A DNA stretch of 64,000 nt from Rugamonas apoptosis (GTDB taxonomy: Bacteria; Pseudomonadota; Gammaproteobacteria; Burkholderiales; Burkholderiaceae_D): NCBI RefSeq assembly GCF_014042355.1, contig NZ_JACEZU010000001.1, positions 124,001 to 188,000 on the forward strand, given 5' to 3'. A program made the translations under genes and the position numbers. This document shows positions 56,162-64,000 of this stretch, in pieces (the first letter of the stretch is position 1; every line of letters starts with the position of its first letter). The notes beneath the pieces were generated by a model that was given only the letters and a program-made list of their open reading frames with translations, was not told where the DNA came from and made no database searches.

Positions 56162-56557
56162 TTACTCGGCGGTTGGTGCGTCTTCCACAGCGGTGACTTC
56201 TGGACGGTCCAGCAGCTCAACGTAAGCCATTGGAGCGTTGTCGCCAACGCGGAAACCCATTTTCAGGATACGCAGGTAGCCGCCGTTACGGGCAGCGTAG
56301 CGTGGGCCCAGTTCAGCGAACAGCTTGACAACCATTTCGCGGTCGCGCAGACGGGAGAAAGCCAGACGCTTGTTGGCCAGGGTGTCGGTCTTGCCCAGGG
56401 TCAGGATAGGCTCGACGACGCGGCGCAGTTCCTTGGCTTTAGGCAGGGTGGTTTTGATGGCTTCATGACGCAGCAGGGAAACGGTCATGTTGCGCAGCAT
56501 TGCCAGACGGTGGGACGAGGTACGGTTCAGCTTACGGAGGCCGTGACGGTGACGCAT
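56162..56557 (-). CDS. rplQ: 50S ribosomal protein L17
   Basis: 131 residues. The chain begins [17 protein letters not shown] and has the typical bacterial L17 core through residue about 115, with a short acidic tail. It binds 23S rRNA at the tunnel exit. It is 247 bases from rpoA, a gap carrying repeats. Confidence 0.98.
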   Translation of the reverse strand: MRHRHGLRKLNRTSSHRLAMLRNMTVSLLRHEAIKTTLPKAKELRRVVEPILTLGKTDTLANKRLAFSRLRDREMVVKLFAELGPRYAARNGGYLRILKMGFRVGDNAPMAYVELLDRPEVTAVEDAPTAE

Positions 56558-56643
56558 GGTACTTCCTTTCGATGGTGTTTAAATCCGAGTTCTTCGATCG
56601 CTGCCGCCAGGGCGGTAGCGCGGACCGGTTCTAGTGGGTTAAA

Positions 56644-56668
56644 CGCCCGGCGCGCCATGCGCCGGGCG
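56644..56668 (-). terminator. Terminator-like hairpin in the rpoA-rplQ gap
   Basis: CGCCCGGCGC (56644-56653) and GCGCCGGGCG (56659-56668) form a 10-bp stem with a 5-nt loop. On the minus strand a short TTT follows. It lies between rpoA and rplQ, so it may cut rplQ transcripts or act as a partial terminator. Confidence 0.5.
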
Positions 56669-56684
56669 GGTACGACAAAATACA

Positions 56685-56804
56685 AATCAGTTGGTAACAG
56701 GGCAGAACATCGCTGCGCGATGTCCGGCACCGTCACCCAATTCCAATCAGTTGGTAACAGGGCAGAACATCGCTGCGCGATGTCCAGCACTGTCACCCAA
56801 TCTG
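56685..56804. repeat. 60-bp tandem repeat with internal hairpins in the rpoA-rplQ gap
   Basis: Two copies in exact 60-bp register (56685-56744, 56745-56804) share TCAGTTGGTAACAGGGCAGA and the hairpin ACATCGC-tgc-GCGATGT (56707-56723 and 56767-56783), with few differences elsewhere. The repeat begins right next to the rpoA stop. The unit appears to be a dispersed repeat type, but no other copy was seen in this window. Confidence 0.8.
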
Positions 56805-57782
56805 TTATTTTTCCAGGCCGGCAGGCGGCCAGTTTTCCAGTTTCATGCCCAAGGTCAGGCCGCGCGACGCCAGCACTTCCTTGATTTCGTTCAGGGACTT
56901 GCGGCCCAGGTTCGGCGTCTTCAGCAGTTCGTTTTCCGAACGCTGGATCAGGTCGCCGATGTAGTAGATGTTTTCCGCTTTCAGGCAGTTGGCCGAACGC
57001 ACGGTCAACTCCAGGTCGTCCACTGGACGCAGCAGGATAGGATCGACCAGCGGAGCACGCGATGGCGCTTCGGCGGCCGCTTCCGTGCCTTCCAGGGCAG
57101 CGAACACGTTCAACTGGTCAACCAGGACGCGGGCCGACTGGCGGATCGCTTCTTCCGGCGAAATCACGCCGTTGGTTTCGATGTTGATGATCAGCTTGTC
57201 CAGGTCGGTACGCTGTTCCACGCGGGCGGACTCGACGAAGTAGGACACGCGGCGCACTGGCGAGAACGAAGCGTCCAGGATGATGCGGCCGATGGTCTTG
57301 TTGGTGTCTTCCGACAGGCGGCGCACGTTACCGGGCACATAGCCGCGGCCTTTTTCGACCTTGATCTGCATGTCCAGTTTGCCGCCGGCCGTCAGGTGGG
57401 CGATCACGTGGTCCGGATTGATCAGTTCCACGTCGTGTGGCAGATCGATGTCCGATGCCAGGATGGCGCCTTCGCCTTCCTTTTTCAGGGTCAGGGTGAC
57501 GGCGTCACGGTTGTGGACTTTGAAGACCACGCCCTTCAGGTTCAGCAGCAGGTCGACCACGTCTTCCTGCACGCCGTCGAGCGACGAGTATTCGTGCACG
57601 ACGCCGGCGATCGTCACTTCGGTGGGCGCGTAGCCGACCATGGACGACAGCAGCACGCGACGCAGCGCATTACCCAATGTGTGGCCATAGCCGCGTTCGA
57701 ACGGCTCCATCACGACTTTCGCGTGGCCGGCGCCCAGCGCCTCGACATCGATAATACGTGGCTTCAACAAACTGTTTTGCAT
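56805..57782 (-). CDS. rpoA: RNA polymerase alpha subunit
   Basis: 325 residues. The N-terminal dimerization domain has [17 protein letters not shown]; the C-terminal domain starts near residue 245 and has a LNEIKEVL helix and a conserved end. It assembles RNA polymerase and contacts UP elements and activators. The gap upstream of it carries a 14-bp inverted repeat. Confidence 0.99.
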   Translation of the reverse strand: MQNSLLKPRIIDVEALGAGHAKVVMEPFERGYGHTLGNALRRVLLSSMVGYAPTEVTIAGVVHEYSSLDGVQEDVVDLLLNLKGVVFKVHNRDAVTLTLKKEGEGAILASDIDLPHDVELINPDHVIAHLTAGGKLDMQIKVEKGRGYVPGNVRRLSEDTNKTIGRIILDASFSPVRRVSYFVESARVEQRTDLDKLIINIETNGVISPEEAIRQSARVLVDQLNVFAALEGTEAAAEAPSRAPLVDPILLRPVDDLELTVRSANCLKAENIYYIGDLIQRSENELLKTPNLGRKSLNEIKEVLASRGLTLGMKLENWPPAGLEK

Positions 57783-57838
57783 GAAATGTCCTTTTCAATA
57801 CCCTCGGCACGTTACGCCGATAAGGCTGATGGCATTAA

Positions 57839-57937
57839 AAATCGTTTCAAAAAGCCCATGGTGTCGTTGTGGCACCTTGCCGTGCAGGCGCACTGTCTGC
57901 GGCGCCAAGCCTAGCCACGGTCATTTTGAAACGATTT
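57839..57937. repeat. 14-bp inverted repeat in the rpsD-rpoA gap
   Basis: AAATCGTTTCAAAA (57839-57852) and TTTTGAAACGATTT (57924-57937) are perfectly complementary, 71 bases apart, in the leader of rpoA. The inner part is GC-rich with smaller stems. It may be a structured leader, a small repeat element, or a decayed insertion. Confidence 0.75.
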
Positions 57938-57948
57938 CTTAGTGAAAA

Positions 57949-57970
57949 CGCCCACTCCGGAGAGTGGGCG
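57949..57970 (-). terminator. Terminator-like hairpin after rpsD
   Basis: CGCCCACTC (57949-57957) and GAGTGGGCG (57962-57970) give a 9-bp stem with a 4-nt loop; on the minus strand TTTT follows. It lies 20 bases past the rpsD stop and ahead of rpoA. Confidence 0.7.
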
Positions 57971-57990
57971 GGGCTTACAACTGACTACGA

Positions 57991-58614
57991 TTAACGCGAG
58001 TACAGTTCGACGATCAGCGATTCGTTGACGTCGTTGGCGATTTCGTTGCGCTCTGGCAGGGACTTGAAGGTGCCTTCCATTTTCTTGGCGTCAACCGACA
58101 CCCAGCTTGGCATACCGACTTGTTCAGCCAGCGACAGCGCTTCGACGATACGGGTCTGCTTCTTCGACTTTTCGCGCACGGCGATGACGTCGCCGATTTT
58201 CACAGCGTAGGAAGCGATGTTGACCACTTGACCGTTCACGGTGAACGCTTTGTGCGATACCAGCTGACGCGCTTCAGCGCGGGTCGAGCCGAAGCCCATG
58301 CGGTAAGCGACGTTGTCCAGACGGGTTTCCAGCAGCTTCAGCAGGGTTTCGCCGGTGTTGCCCTTGCGGCGGTCGGCTTCGGCGAAGTAGCGGCGGAACT
58401 GACGCTCGAGGACGCCGTACATGCGCTTGACCTTCTGCTTTTCGCGCAGTTGGTTGCCGTAGTCGGAGGTGCGGGCACCCGATTTGACGCCGTGCTGGCC
58501 TGGCTTGACGTCCAGTTTGCACTTGCTGTCGAGCGAGCGGCGTGCGCTCTTGAGGAACAGGTCCGTACCTTCACGGCGGGACAGTTTTGCTTTTGGTCCG
58601 ATATAACGTGCCAC
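57991..58614 (-). CDS. rpsD: 30S ribosomal protein S4
   Basis: 207 residues. The S4 RNA-binding domain (about residues 95-160) holds [20 protein letters not shown]. It begins 16S assembly and in other bacteria is the autoregulator of the alpha operon. It lies 253 bases from rpsK. Confidence 0.99.
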   Translation of the reverse strand: MARYIGPKAKLSRREGTDLFLKSARRSLDSKCKLDVKPGQHGVKSGARTSDYGNQLREKQKVKRMYGVLERQFRRYFAEADRRKGNTGETLLKLLETRLDNVAYRMGFGSTRAEARQLVSHKAFTVNGQVVNIASYAVKIGDVIAVREKSKKQTRIVEALSLAEQVGMPSWVSVDAKKMEGTFKSLPERNEIANDVNESLIVELYSR

Positions 58615-58712
58615 GATGCTTCCTTTTTTTAAATAATAACGCCCCAGCTACATGGTTGCATGCAGTTAGGCGCTAGTCTGGTCCGCGTTTGGCCAGACGG
58701 TGGCTGAAAACG

Positions 58713-58732
58713 AAAAACCCGCCGAACGGGTT
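58713..58732 (-). terminator. Terminator-like hairpin in the rpsK-rpsD gap
   Basis: On the minus strand AACCCG (58732-58727) pairs with CGGGTT (58721-58716) around a 5-nt loop, and a TTTTT run (58717-58713) follows. It lies between rpsK and rpsD. Confidence 0.6.
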
Positions 58733-58867
58733 CGACAGGCGACAACAGCCGGGCAGTATAACCGTTTCCGGCTCCCTGCTCCAGCGATTTTTTTTGCTGC
58801 GGATGAAACGGGGTACTGCACCACAGAAGGCTGGCGGGCGGGCGTACCCGCCGCCGCCGACTGTGCT

Positions 58868-59272
58868 TTAGATACGACGACGCTTCGGAGGACGGCAGCC
58901 GTTGTGTGGCACTGGGGTCACGTCCTGGATCTCGGTGATCTTGATGCCCAGGTTGTTCAGTGCGCGCACTGCGGATTCGCGACCAGGACCTGGGCCCTTG
59001 ATACGCACTTCCAGGTTCTTCACGCCGCATTCAACGGCCACTTTACCAGCCGCTTCAGCCGCAACCTGCGCTGCGAACGGGGTCGATTTACGCGAACCCT
59101 TGAAGCCGGCACCACCGGAGGTCGCCCACGACAGCGCGTTGCCCTGACGGTCGGTGATGGTGATGATGGTGTTGTTGAAGGAAGCGTGCACGTGCGCGAT
59201 ACCTTCGGCAACGTTCTTCTTGACCTTCTTACGAACGCGAGCTGCTGCTGCGCTGCTTTGTTGCTTAGCCAT
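58868..59272 (-). CDS. rpsK: 30S ribosomal protein S11
   Basis: 134 residues, beginning in a basic Ala/Lys segment; the core ([18 protein letters not shown]) and the C-terminal [12 protein letters not shown] are invariant S11 features. It lies in the platform of the 30S subunit. Confidence 0.99.
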   Translation of the reverse strand: MAKQQSSAAAARVRKKVKKNVAEGIAHVHASFNNTIITITDRQGNALSWATSGGAGFKGSRKSTPFAAQVAAEAAGKVAVECGVKNLEVRIKGPGPGRESAVRALNNLGIKITEIQDVTPVPHNGCRPPKRRRI

Positions 59273-59286
59273 GTGATTTCCCTAGA

Positions 59287-59652
59287 TTATTTCTTGAGCG
59301 ATTGTGCGGCTTTGCGCGGGCCCTTGCGGGTACGTGCATTGGTGCGAGTACGCTGGCCGCGGACCGGCAGGCCCTTACGGTGACGCATACCACGGTAGCA
59401 ACCCAGGTCCATCAAACGCTTGATGTTCATGGACAGTTCGCGACGCAGATCGCCTTCAACGATGAATTTCGCTACTTCATCGCGCAGCTTTTCCAGTTCG
59501 CTATCGTCCAGGTCTTTGACCTTCTTGTTGGTCGCGATGCCCGTTGCGGCGCAGATGAACTTCGCGCGCGGGCGGCCTACACCGTAGATGGCCGTCAGGC
59601 CGATAACGGTGTGCTGATGATTTGGGATATTAACCCCTGCAATACGTGCCAT
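59287..59652 (-). CDS. rpsM: 30S ribosomal protein S13
   Basis: 121 residues. [20 protein letters not shown] and the basic C-terminal [12 protein letters not shown] are typical. It contacts the 50S subunit and P-site tRNA. It follows rpmJ in the alpha operon. Confidence 0.99.
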   Translation of the reverse strand: MARIAGVNIPNHQHTVIGLTAIYGVGRPRAKFICAATGIATNKKVKDLDDSELEKLRDEVAKFIVEGDLRRELSMNIKRLMDLGCYRGMRHRKGLPVRGQRTRTNARTRKGPRKAAQSLKK

Positions 59653-59679
59653 TCGTTATTCCTCGATAAATAACGGTTA

Positions 59680-59793
59680 TTAACCTTGACGCTGCTTGTG
59701 GCGTGGTTCGACGCAGATGACGCGAACAACACCCTTGCGCTTGATGATCTTGCAGTTGCGGCAGATCCGCTTGACTGAGGCGTTAACTTTCAT
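59680..59793 (-). CDS. rpmJ: 50S ribosomal protein L36
   Basis: 37 residues, too short to catch easily. The minus-strand frame reads [20 protein letters not shown] and ends with EPRHKQRQG. The zinc site is Cys11, Cys14, Cys27 and His32, so it is the zinc-binding (C+) L36. It lies between infA and rpsM. Confidence 0.97.
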   Translation of the reverse strand: MKVNASVKRICRNCKIIKRKGVVRVICVEPRHKQRQG

Positions 59794-59825
59794 TTTGCAC
59801 TCTCTTCTTGGTTCAATGTTGTATG

Positions 59826-60044
59826 TTACTTGGTCCGGAACACGATGCGGGCTCGGCTCAGGTCATAAGGTGTCAGCTCTACCGTCACCTTGTCGCCAGG
59901 AAGAATGCGGATATAGTTCATCCGCATTTTACCTGAAATATGACCGAGCACCACGTGTCCGTTTTCCAGCTTCACTCGAAATGTTGCATTCGGCAGATTC
60001 TCGAGAATCTCGCCCTGCATCTGTATGACGTCGTCTTTTGCCAT
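59826..60044 (-). CDS. infA: Translation initiation factor IF-1
   Basis: 72 residues, an S1-like OB fold ([19 protein letters not shown], ending RARIVFRTK). It occupies the A site during initiation. It follows secY, as in other betaproteobacteria. Confidence 0.98.
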   Translation of the reverse strand: MAKDDVIQMQGEILENLPNATFRVKLENGHVVLGHISGKMRMNYIRILPGDKVTVELTPYDLSRARIVFRTK

Positions 60045-60065
60045 TCGGTATGTTTGAAACCGCGC

Positions 60066-61400
60066 TTATCGCGTCGGAATTCCGCCTTTGAAGTTTGCTT
60101 TGCGCAGCAGCGATTCATATTGCTGCGACATCACGTAGTTTTGTACTTGCGCCATGAAGTCCATGGTCACAACCACAATAATCAACAGAGAAGTACCACC
60201 AAAATAGAACGGTACCTTCCACTCGGCTTGCATGAATTCCGGCAACAAACACACCAAAGTGATGTAGATCGCGCCTGCCAGAGTCAATCGGGTCAGGATC
60301 TTGTCGATGTAACGGGCTGTCTGCTCACCGGGACGAATCCCTGGCACGAAGGCCCCGCTCTTCTTCAAGTTATCCGCCGTTTCTTTGCTGTTGAACACCA
60401 AAGCGGTGTAGAAGAAGCAGAAAAACACGATTGCAATGGCGTACAGCAGGGCGTGCATAGGCTCGCCTGGACCCATCGATGCTGCCACATCCTTGAGGAA
60501 GCGGATCACCGGGTTGGCCGGATTGGCGCCCTTGGCGAACCAGTCCAGGATCGTGGCCGGGAACAAGATGATCGACGATGCGAAGATCGGTGGAATCACG
60601 CCAGCCATGTTCAACTTCAATGGCAGGTGCGACGTTTGACCACCGTAAATCTTGTTACCGACCTGGCGTTTTGCATAATTCACCAGAATCTTGCGCTGGC
60701 CACGTTCCACAAACACCACGAAGAACGTTACCGCCGCCACCAGGGCCACGATGATGATCGCCGAGAAGCTGCCGATCGAACCGTTGGCCACCTGGGAGAA
60801 CAAGCCCCCCAGTGCGTTCGGCAGACCGGCGGCGATACCGGCGAAAATGATGATGGAGATGCCATTACCCAAGCCACGCTCGGTAATTTGCTCCCCCAAC
60901 CACATCAGGAACATGGTGCCAGTCAACAGCGTCACGACCGTCACGAAGCGGAACCCCAGACCTGGATCCAGCACCAGGCCGGCTTGGGACTCCAGGGCGA
61001 CTGCGATACCGAACGCCTGGAACATCGCCAGCGCCACCGTGAAATACCGGGTGTACTGGGTGATCTTGCGTCGGCCAGCTTCGCCTTCTTTTTTGAGCGC
61101 TTCCATCTGTGGTGACACGATCGACAGCAATTGCATGATGATCGAGGCCGAGATGTAAGGCATGATACCCAGCGCAAACACCGTGAAGCGCGAGAGCGCG
61201 CCACCGCTGAACATGTTGAACATGCCCAGGATGCCACCCTCTTGCGACTTGAACAGCGCGGCCAATTGTACCGGATCGATCCCGGGAACCGGGACGTGAG
61301 CGCCGATACGATAAACCACCAATGCGCCAAGCAGGAACCAGAGCCGGCCCCAGGGGAATCCGGCTGCAGCACTCTTAGCAAGTTGTGGATTAGTCGCCAA
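60066..61400 (-). CDS. secY: Protein translocase subunit SecY
   Basis: 444 residues and about ten membrane helices. It is the channel of the Sec translocon and binds SecA and ribosomes on its cytoplasmic loops. The gene follows rplO in the spc operon. Confidence 0.99.
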   Translation of the reverse strand: MATNPQLAKSAAAGFPWGRLWFLLGALVVYRIGAHVPVPGIDPVQLAALFKSQEGGILGMFNMFSGGALSRFTVFALGIMPYISASIIMQLLSIVSPQMEALKKEGEAGRRKITQYTRYFTVALAMFQAFGIAVALESQAGLVLDPGLGFRFVTVVTLLTGTMFLMWLGEQITERGLGNGISIIIFAGIAAGLPNALGGLFSQVANGSIGSFSAIIIVALVAAVTFFVVFVERGQRKILVNYAKRQVGNKIYGGQTSHLPLKLNMAGVIPPIFASSIILFPATILDWFAKGANPANPVIRFLKDVAASMGPGEPMHALLYAIAIVFFCFFYTALVFNSKETADNLKKSGAFVPGIRPGEQTARYIDKILTRLTLAGAIYITLVCLLPEFMQAEWKVPFYFGGTSLLIIVVVTMDFMAQVQNYVMSQQYESLLRKANFKGGIPTR

Positions 61401-61432
61401 TTTTCGCTCCGATCAAGCTGTTAGCGGACAAC

Positions 61433-61864
61433 TCAGGCTACCGAGCCGCCAGCTGCTTCGATGGCTGCCTTGGCGCCAGCGGTCACTTTCAGGCCTTTGA
61501 GGTTCACCGCTTTGGTGATCTCGCCGGACAGAATGACGCGCACGTCGCGGGCCAGCACGTTCAGCACGCCAGCTTGCTTCAGCACCAGGATGTCGACTTC
61601 GCCTACGGCCAGGGCGTTCAGGTCGGACAGACGCACTTCAGCTTTGAAGGTGGCGTTGAGCGACTTGAAACCGCGCTTAGGCAGACGGCGTTGCAGCGGC
61701 ATCTGACCGCCTTCGAAACCGACTTTGTGGAAGCCGCCCGAACGCGATTTTTGACCTTTGTGACCACGGCCCGAGGTTTTACCCAGACCGGAGCCGATAC
61801 CGCGGCCGACGCGACGCTTGTAGTGCTTGGCGCCTTCGGCTGGTTGTATGGTATTCAGTTCCAT
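61433..61864 (-). CDS. rplO: 50S ribosomal protein L15
   Basis: 143 residues. The N-terminus is glycine/basic-rich ([17 protein letters not shown]), typical for L15. It binds 23S rRNA late in 50S assembly. It lies between rpmD and secY. Confidence 0.99.
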   Translation of the reverse strand: MELNTIQPAEGAKHYKRRVGRGIGSGLGKTSGRGHKGQKSRSGGFHKVGFEGGQMPLQRRLPKRGFKSLNATFKAEVRLSDLNALAVGEVDILVLKQAGVLNVLARDVRVILSGEITKAVNLKGLKVTAGAKAAIEAAGGSVA

Positions 61865-61891
61865 GTTTTCTCCGTACGTAAGCCCGCAGGC

Positions 61892-62071
61892 TTACGCAAC
61901 AACTTTAACGAGGTACGAGACTTTGTTGATCATGCCGCGCACGGATGGGGTGTCCTGCAACTCGCGTACCGAGTTAACACGACGCAGGCCCAGGCCGCGT
62001 ACGGTGGCACGGTGATCTTCACGCGTGCCGATCAAGCCCTTGACCAATTGTACTTTGACAGTTTTCGTCAT
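61892..62071 (-). CDS. rpmD: 50S ribosomal protein L30
   Basis: 59 residues. The start at [12 protein letters not shown] is preferred over an ATG nine bases upstream because it matches the family length. It has the conserved RGLGLRRVN region. It lies between rpsE and rplO. Confidence 0.97.
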   Translation of the reverse strand: MTKTVKVQLVKGLIGTREDHRATVRGLGLRRVNSVRELQDTPSVRGMINKVSYLVKVVA

Positions 62072-62081
62072 GATGTCCACC

Positions 62082-62600
62082 TTAGCCCAGGATCTCTTCT
62101 ACCGACTTACCGCGCTTGGCGGCGATGTCAGCAGGAGTACTCATTTTTGCCAGACCGTCCAGCGTGGCGCGCACCAGGTTGTAAGGGTTCGAGGAACCGG
62201 TGGATTTCGCCACCACGTCCGTCACGCCCATTACTTCGAAGATTGCGCGCATAGCGCCGCCGGCGATGACGCCCGTACCAGGCTTGGCTGGGCTCATCAT
62301 CACTTTCGAGGCGCCGTGGCGGCCCGATACCGTATGTTGCAGGGTGCCGTTCTTGAGCGGTACCTTGATCAGGTTGCGACGGGCTTCTTCCATTGCCTTT
62401 TGCACACCGACCGGTACTTCCTTCGACTTGCCCTTGCCCATGCCGATGCGGCCATCGCCGTCACCAACCACGGTCAGCGCGGCGAAACCCATGATACGAC
62501 CACCCTTGACCACTTTGGTCACGCGGTTGATCGCGATCATTTTTTCGCGCATGCCATCATCCGGCTTGTCGCCTTGCATTTTTGCTTGCATTTTTGCCAT
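62082..62600 (-). CDS. rpsE: 30S ribosomal protein S5
   Basis: 172 residues. The double-stranded RNA-binding-like N-terminal domain ([20 protein letters not shown]) and the C-terminal domain ([19 protein letters not shown]) are clear. It affects decoding fidelity. It lies between rplR and rpmD. Confidence 0.99.
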   Translation of the reverse strand: MAKMQAKMQGDKPDDGMREKMIAINRVTKVVKGGRIMGFAALTVVGDGDGRIGMGKGKSKEVPVGVQKAMEEARRNLIKVPLKNGTLQHTVSGRHGASKVMMSPAKPGTGVIAGGAMRAIFEVMGVTDVVAKSTGSSNPYNLVRATLDGLAKMSTPADIAAKRGKSVEEILG

Positions 62601-62609
62601 GATCGTTCC

Positions 62610-62972
62610 TTAGAACTTCAGACCGGCTTCGCGCGCGGCTTCTGCCAGCGCCTTCACACGGCCGTGGTAACGGAAACCGGAGCGGTCGAACGCGACTTCG
62701 GTGATTCCTGCTTTCAGTGCTTTCTCTGCGACGCGCTTGCCAACCAGTGCGGCAGCGGCGGCATTGCCACCCTTGCCCGACTTGCCAGCCAGTTCGTTGC
62801 GCACTTCGACTTCGGCCGTGGAGGCCGACACCAGTACTTTGGCGTCCGGCGAGATCAGGTTCGCGTAAATGTGCAGATTGGTGCGGTGGACCGACAGGCG
62901 GTTCACTTTCAATTGCGCGATCTTGATCCGGGTTTGGCGTCCGCGGCGCAGACGTGATTCTTTCTTGTCCAT
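62610..62972 (-). CDS. rplR: 50S ribosomal protein L18
   Basis: 120 residues. It has the 5S rRNA-binding basic N-terminus ([16 protein letters not shown]) and the typical end [19 protein letters not shown]. It lies between rplF and rpsE. Confidence 0.99.
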   Translation of the reverse strand: MDKKESRLRRGRQTRIKIAQLKVNRLSVHRTNLHIYANLISPDAKVLVSASTAEVEVRNELAGKSGKGGNAAAAALVGKRVAEKALKAGITEVAFDRSGFRYHGRVKALAEAAREAGLKF

Positions 62973-62985
62973 CGTCAGCCCCTAG

Positions 62986-63519
62986 TTACTTCTTCTTGGT
63001 TTCTTTGATCTTCACCACTTCGTCCGAATAACGGACGCCCTTGCCCTTGTAAGGCTCGGGAGCGCGGTAAGCGCGAACTTCAGCAGCCACTTGGCCCACT
63101 TGCTGACGGTCGATGCCTTTGATGACGATCTCCGTTGGCGTTGCGGTAGCGCAGGTGACGCCGGCTGGCATGGCGTGCACGACAGGGTGCGAGAAGCCCA
63201 GCGACAGGTTCAGCTTGTCGCCTTGCGCTTGCGCCTTGTAACCCACACCGACCAGGTTCAGCTTTTTCTCGAAACCCTTGGTCACGCCGGTCACCATGTT
63301 GTTGACCAGCGCGCGCAGCGTGCCGGACATGGCGTTGGCTTCGCGGCTGTCATTGGCGGCGACAAAGCTCAGGGTTCCTGCATTGTTTTCCACCGTGACC
63401 TGGCCGTTCAGGGCCTGGGTCAGCACGCCCAGCGGGCCCTTGACGGTGATCGCTTGTGCGGAGATGGCGACTTCAGCGCCAGCTGGCACAGCGATTGGCA
63501 TTTTAGCTACTCGAGACAT
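62986..63519 (-). CDS. rplF: 50S ribosomal protein L6
   Basis: 177 residues. Two similar alpha/beta domains; the C-terminal [19 protein letters not shown] is the L6 signature. It lies near the sarcin-ricin loop of the 50S subunit. It is between rpsH and rplR. Confidence 0.99.
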   Translation of the reverse strand: MSRVAKMPIAVPAGAEVAISAQAITVKGPLGVLTQALNGQVTVENNAGTLSFVAANDSREANAMSGTLRALVNNMVTGVTKGFEKKLNLVGVGYKAQAQGDKLNLSLGFSHPVVHAMPAGVTCATATPTEIVIKGIDRQQVGQVAAEVRAYRAPEPYKGKGVRYSDEVVKIKETKKK

Positions 63520-63529
63520 GTGTAACTCC

Positions 63530-63925
63530 TTATGCGACGTAGCAGATGACTTCGCCGCCGACGCCGGTGGCGCGGGCTTTGCGGTCAGTCATGACGCCTT
63601 GCGGGGTCGATACGATCGCCACACCCAGGCCGTTCATCACGGTTGGGATCTCGTCCTTGCCCTTGTAGACGCGCAGGCCTGGACGGGACACGCGCTCGAG
63701 GCGCTCGATGACGGGACGGCCAACATAATACTTCAAACCGATTTTCAGTTCCGCCTTGCCACCAGCTTCGGCGACGGCGAAATCTTCAATGTAACCCTCG
63801 TCCTTGAGGACGTTGGCAATCGCTACTTTGACTTTCGACGATGGCATGGCCACGGTCGTTTTTTGAACGCCTTGGGCGTTGCGAATGCGGGTCAGCATAT
63901 CGGCGATAGGATCGCTCATACTCAT
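63530..63925 (-). CDS. rpsH: 30S ribosomal protein S8
   Basis: 131 residues. [18 protein letters not shown] is the usual N-terminus, and the C-terminal [11 protein letters not shown] is conserved. AGGAG stands eight bases ahead of the ATG at 63925; an ATG two codons later is less well spaced. In other bacteria S8 represses the spc operon. Confidence 0.99.
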   Translation of the reverse strand: MSMSDPIADMLTRIRNAQGVQKTTVAMPSSKVKVAIANVLKDEGYIEDFAVAEAGGKAELKIGLKYYVGRPVIERLERVSRPGLRVYKGKDEIPTVMNGLGVAIVSTPQGVMTDRKARATGVGGEVICYVA

Positions 63926-63939
63926 TGCTTATTCTCCTA

Positions 63940-64000
63940 TTACCAGCTTGCTTTAGTCATACCCGGGATCTCACCACGCATGGCGAATTCACGGAGCTTG
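63940..64000 (-). CDS. rpsN: 30S ribosomal protein S14, C-terminal end only
   Basis: The minus-strand frame reads KLREFAMRGEIPGMTKASW and then stops at TAA (63942-63940); this is the conserved S14 C-terminus. The rest lies beyond the right edge of the window. Its position ahead of rpsH matches the spc operon. Confidence 0.95.
   Translation of the reverse strand, partial: KLREFAMRGEIPGMTKASW

Noticed and set aside
56562..56804. A small protein encoded by the tandem repeat (repeating 20-residue units on either strand)
   Set aside because: The repeat gives open frames in several registers only because its period (60) is a multiple of three, and there is no ribosome binding site or family resemblance.

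Overview
The window is a high-GC bacterial chromosome segment whose gene content and order point to a betaproteobacterium of the family Oxalobacteraceae (Massilia/Duganella/Janthinobacterium type). The evidence is conserved synteny: lolB-ispE-tRNA-Gln-prs-rplY-pth-ychF, mrcA divergent from pilMNOPQ, hemB-yihA-cytochrome c4-resB-ccsB followed by msrPQ-lysA-lptM-cyaY, and a complete spc/alpha ribosomal block. It is ordinary core chromosome. I see no prophage, insertion sequence, CRISPR array or plasmid functions. The genus assignment is inference.

Layout. 1-8 kb: the 3' end of a Kef-type antiporter, a diguanylate cyclase, a MOSC protein, a NYN/LOTUS putative RNase, a lipoprotein with PDZ-like and MORN segments, and a 2-hydroxycarboxylate transporter. 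8-16 kb: ychF, a thioesterase, pth, rplY, prs, tRNA-Gln, ispE, lolB and a TPR lipoprotein, mostly reading leftward as translation and isoprenoid/envelope housekeeping. 16-20.8 kb: a DNA-repair pair, mutM and mutY, separated by a dynamin-like GTPase, then a small coiled-coil membrane protein. 20.8-31.1 kb: a leftward type IV pilus operon pilMNOPQ that runs through an Ig-like surface lipoprotein into a fused shikimate kinase/3-dehydroquinate synthase (aroKB) and dgt. 31.4-43.6 kb: mrcA, cyaY, lptM-lysA, msrQ/msrP, the System II cytochrome c assembly pair ccsB/resB, a diheme cytochrome c4, yihA and hemB. 43.6-54 kb: an accessory-looking part with a zinc-ribbon/proline-rich membrane protein, an FAD/NAD(P)-binding protein, an RND efflux pump with a two-component system, and a divergent Spy-like chaperone. 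54-64 kb: dsbD and then rplQ-rpoA-rpsD-rpsK-rpsM-rpmJ-infA-secY-rplO-rpmD-rpsE-rplR-rplF-rpsH-rpsN, with rpsN running off the right end.

How it fits together. Several blocks serve envelope biogenesis and quality control: LolB, LptM, PBP1a, the T4P alignment complex and secretin, MsrPQ, DsbD, Spy and RND efflux. Heme and cytochrome supply is also linked (HemB, CcsB/ResB, cytochrome c4, and CyaY for iron). 

What stands out. (1) An in-frame AroK-AroB fusion and an Ig-repeat lipoprotein are embedded in the pilus operon. (2) The alpha ribosomal operon is split by three unusually long gaps, each with a terminator-like hairpin, one with a 14-bp inverted repeat and one with a 60-bp tandem repeat. 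(3) A dispersed REP-like hairpin with a GGGGTCAG arm occurs twice, in opposite orientation, each time between convergent genes, and a related GGTGTCAG hairpin occurs once. (4) Inverted repeats lie in the 2-hydroxycarboxylate transporter leader and at the MORN lipoprotein promoter. (5) A lipoprotein with PDZ-like and MORN segments has no function I can assign. I did not find a clearly new multi-gene system; the best candidates are the pilus-linked Ig lipoprotein and the segmented ribosomal operon.
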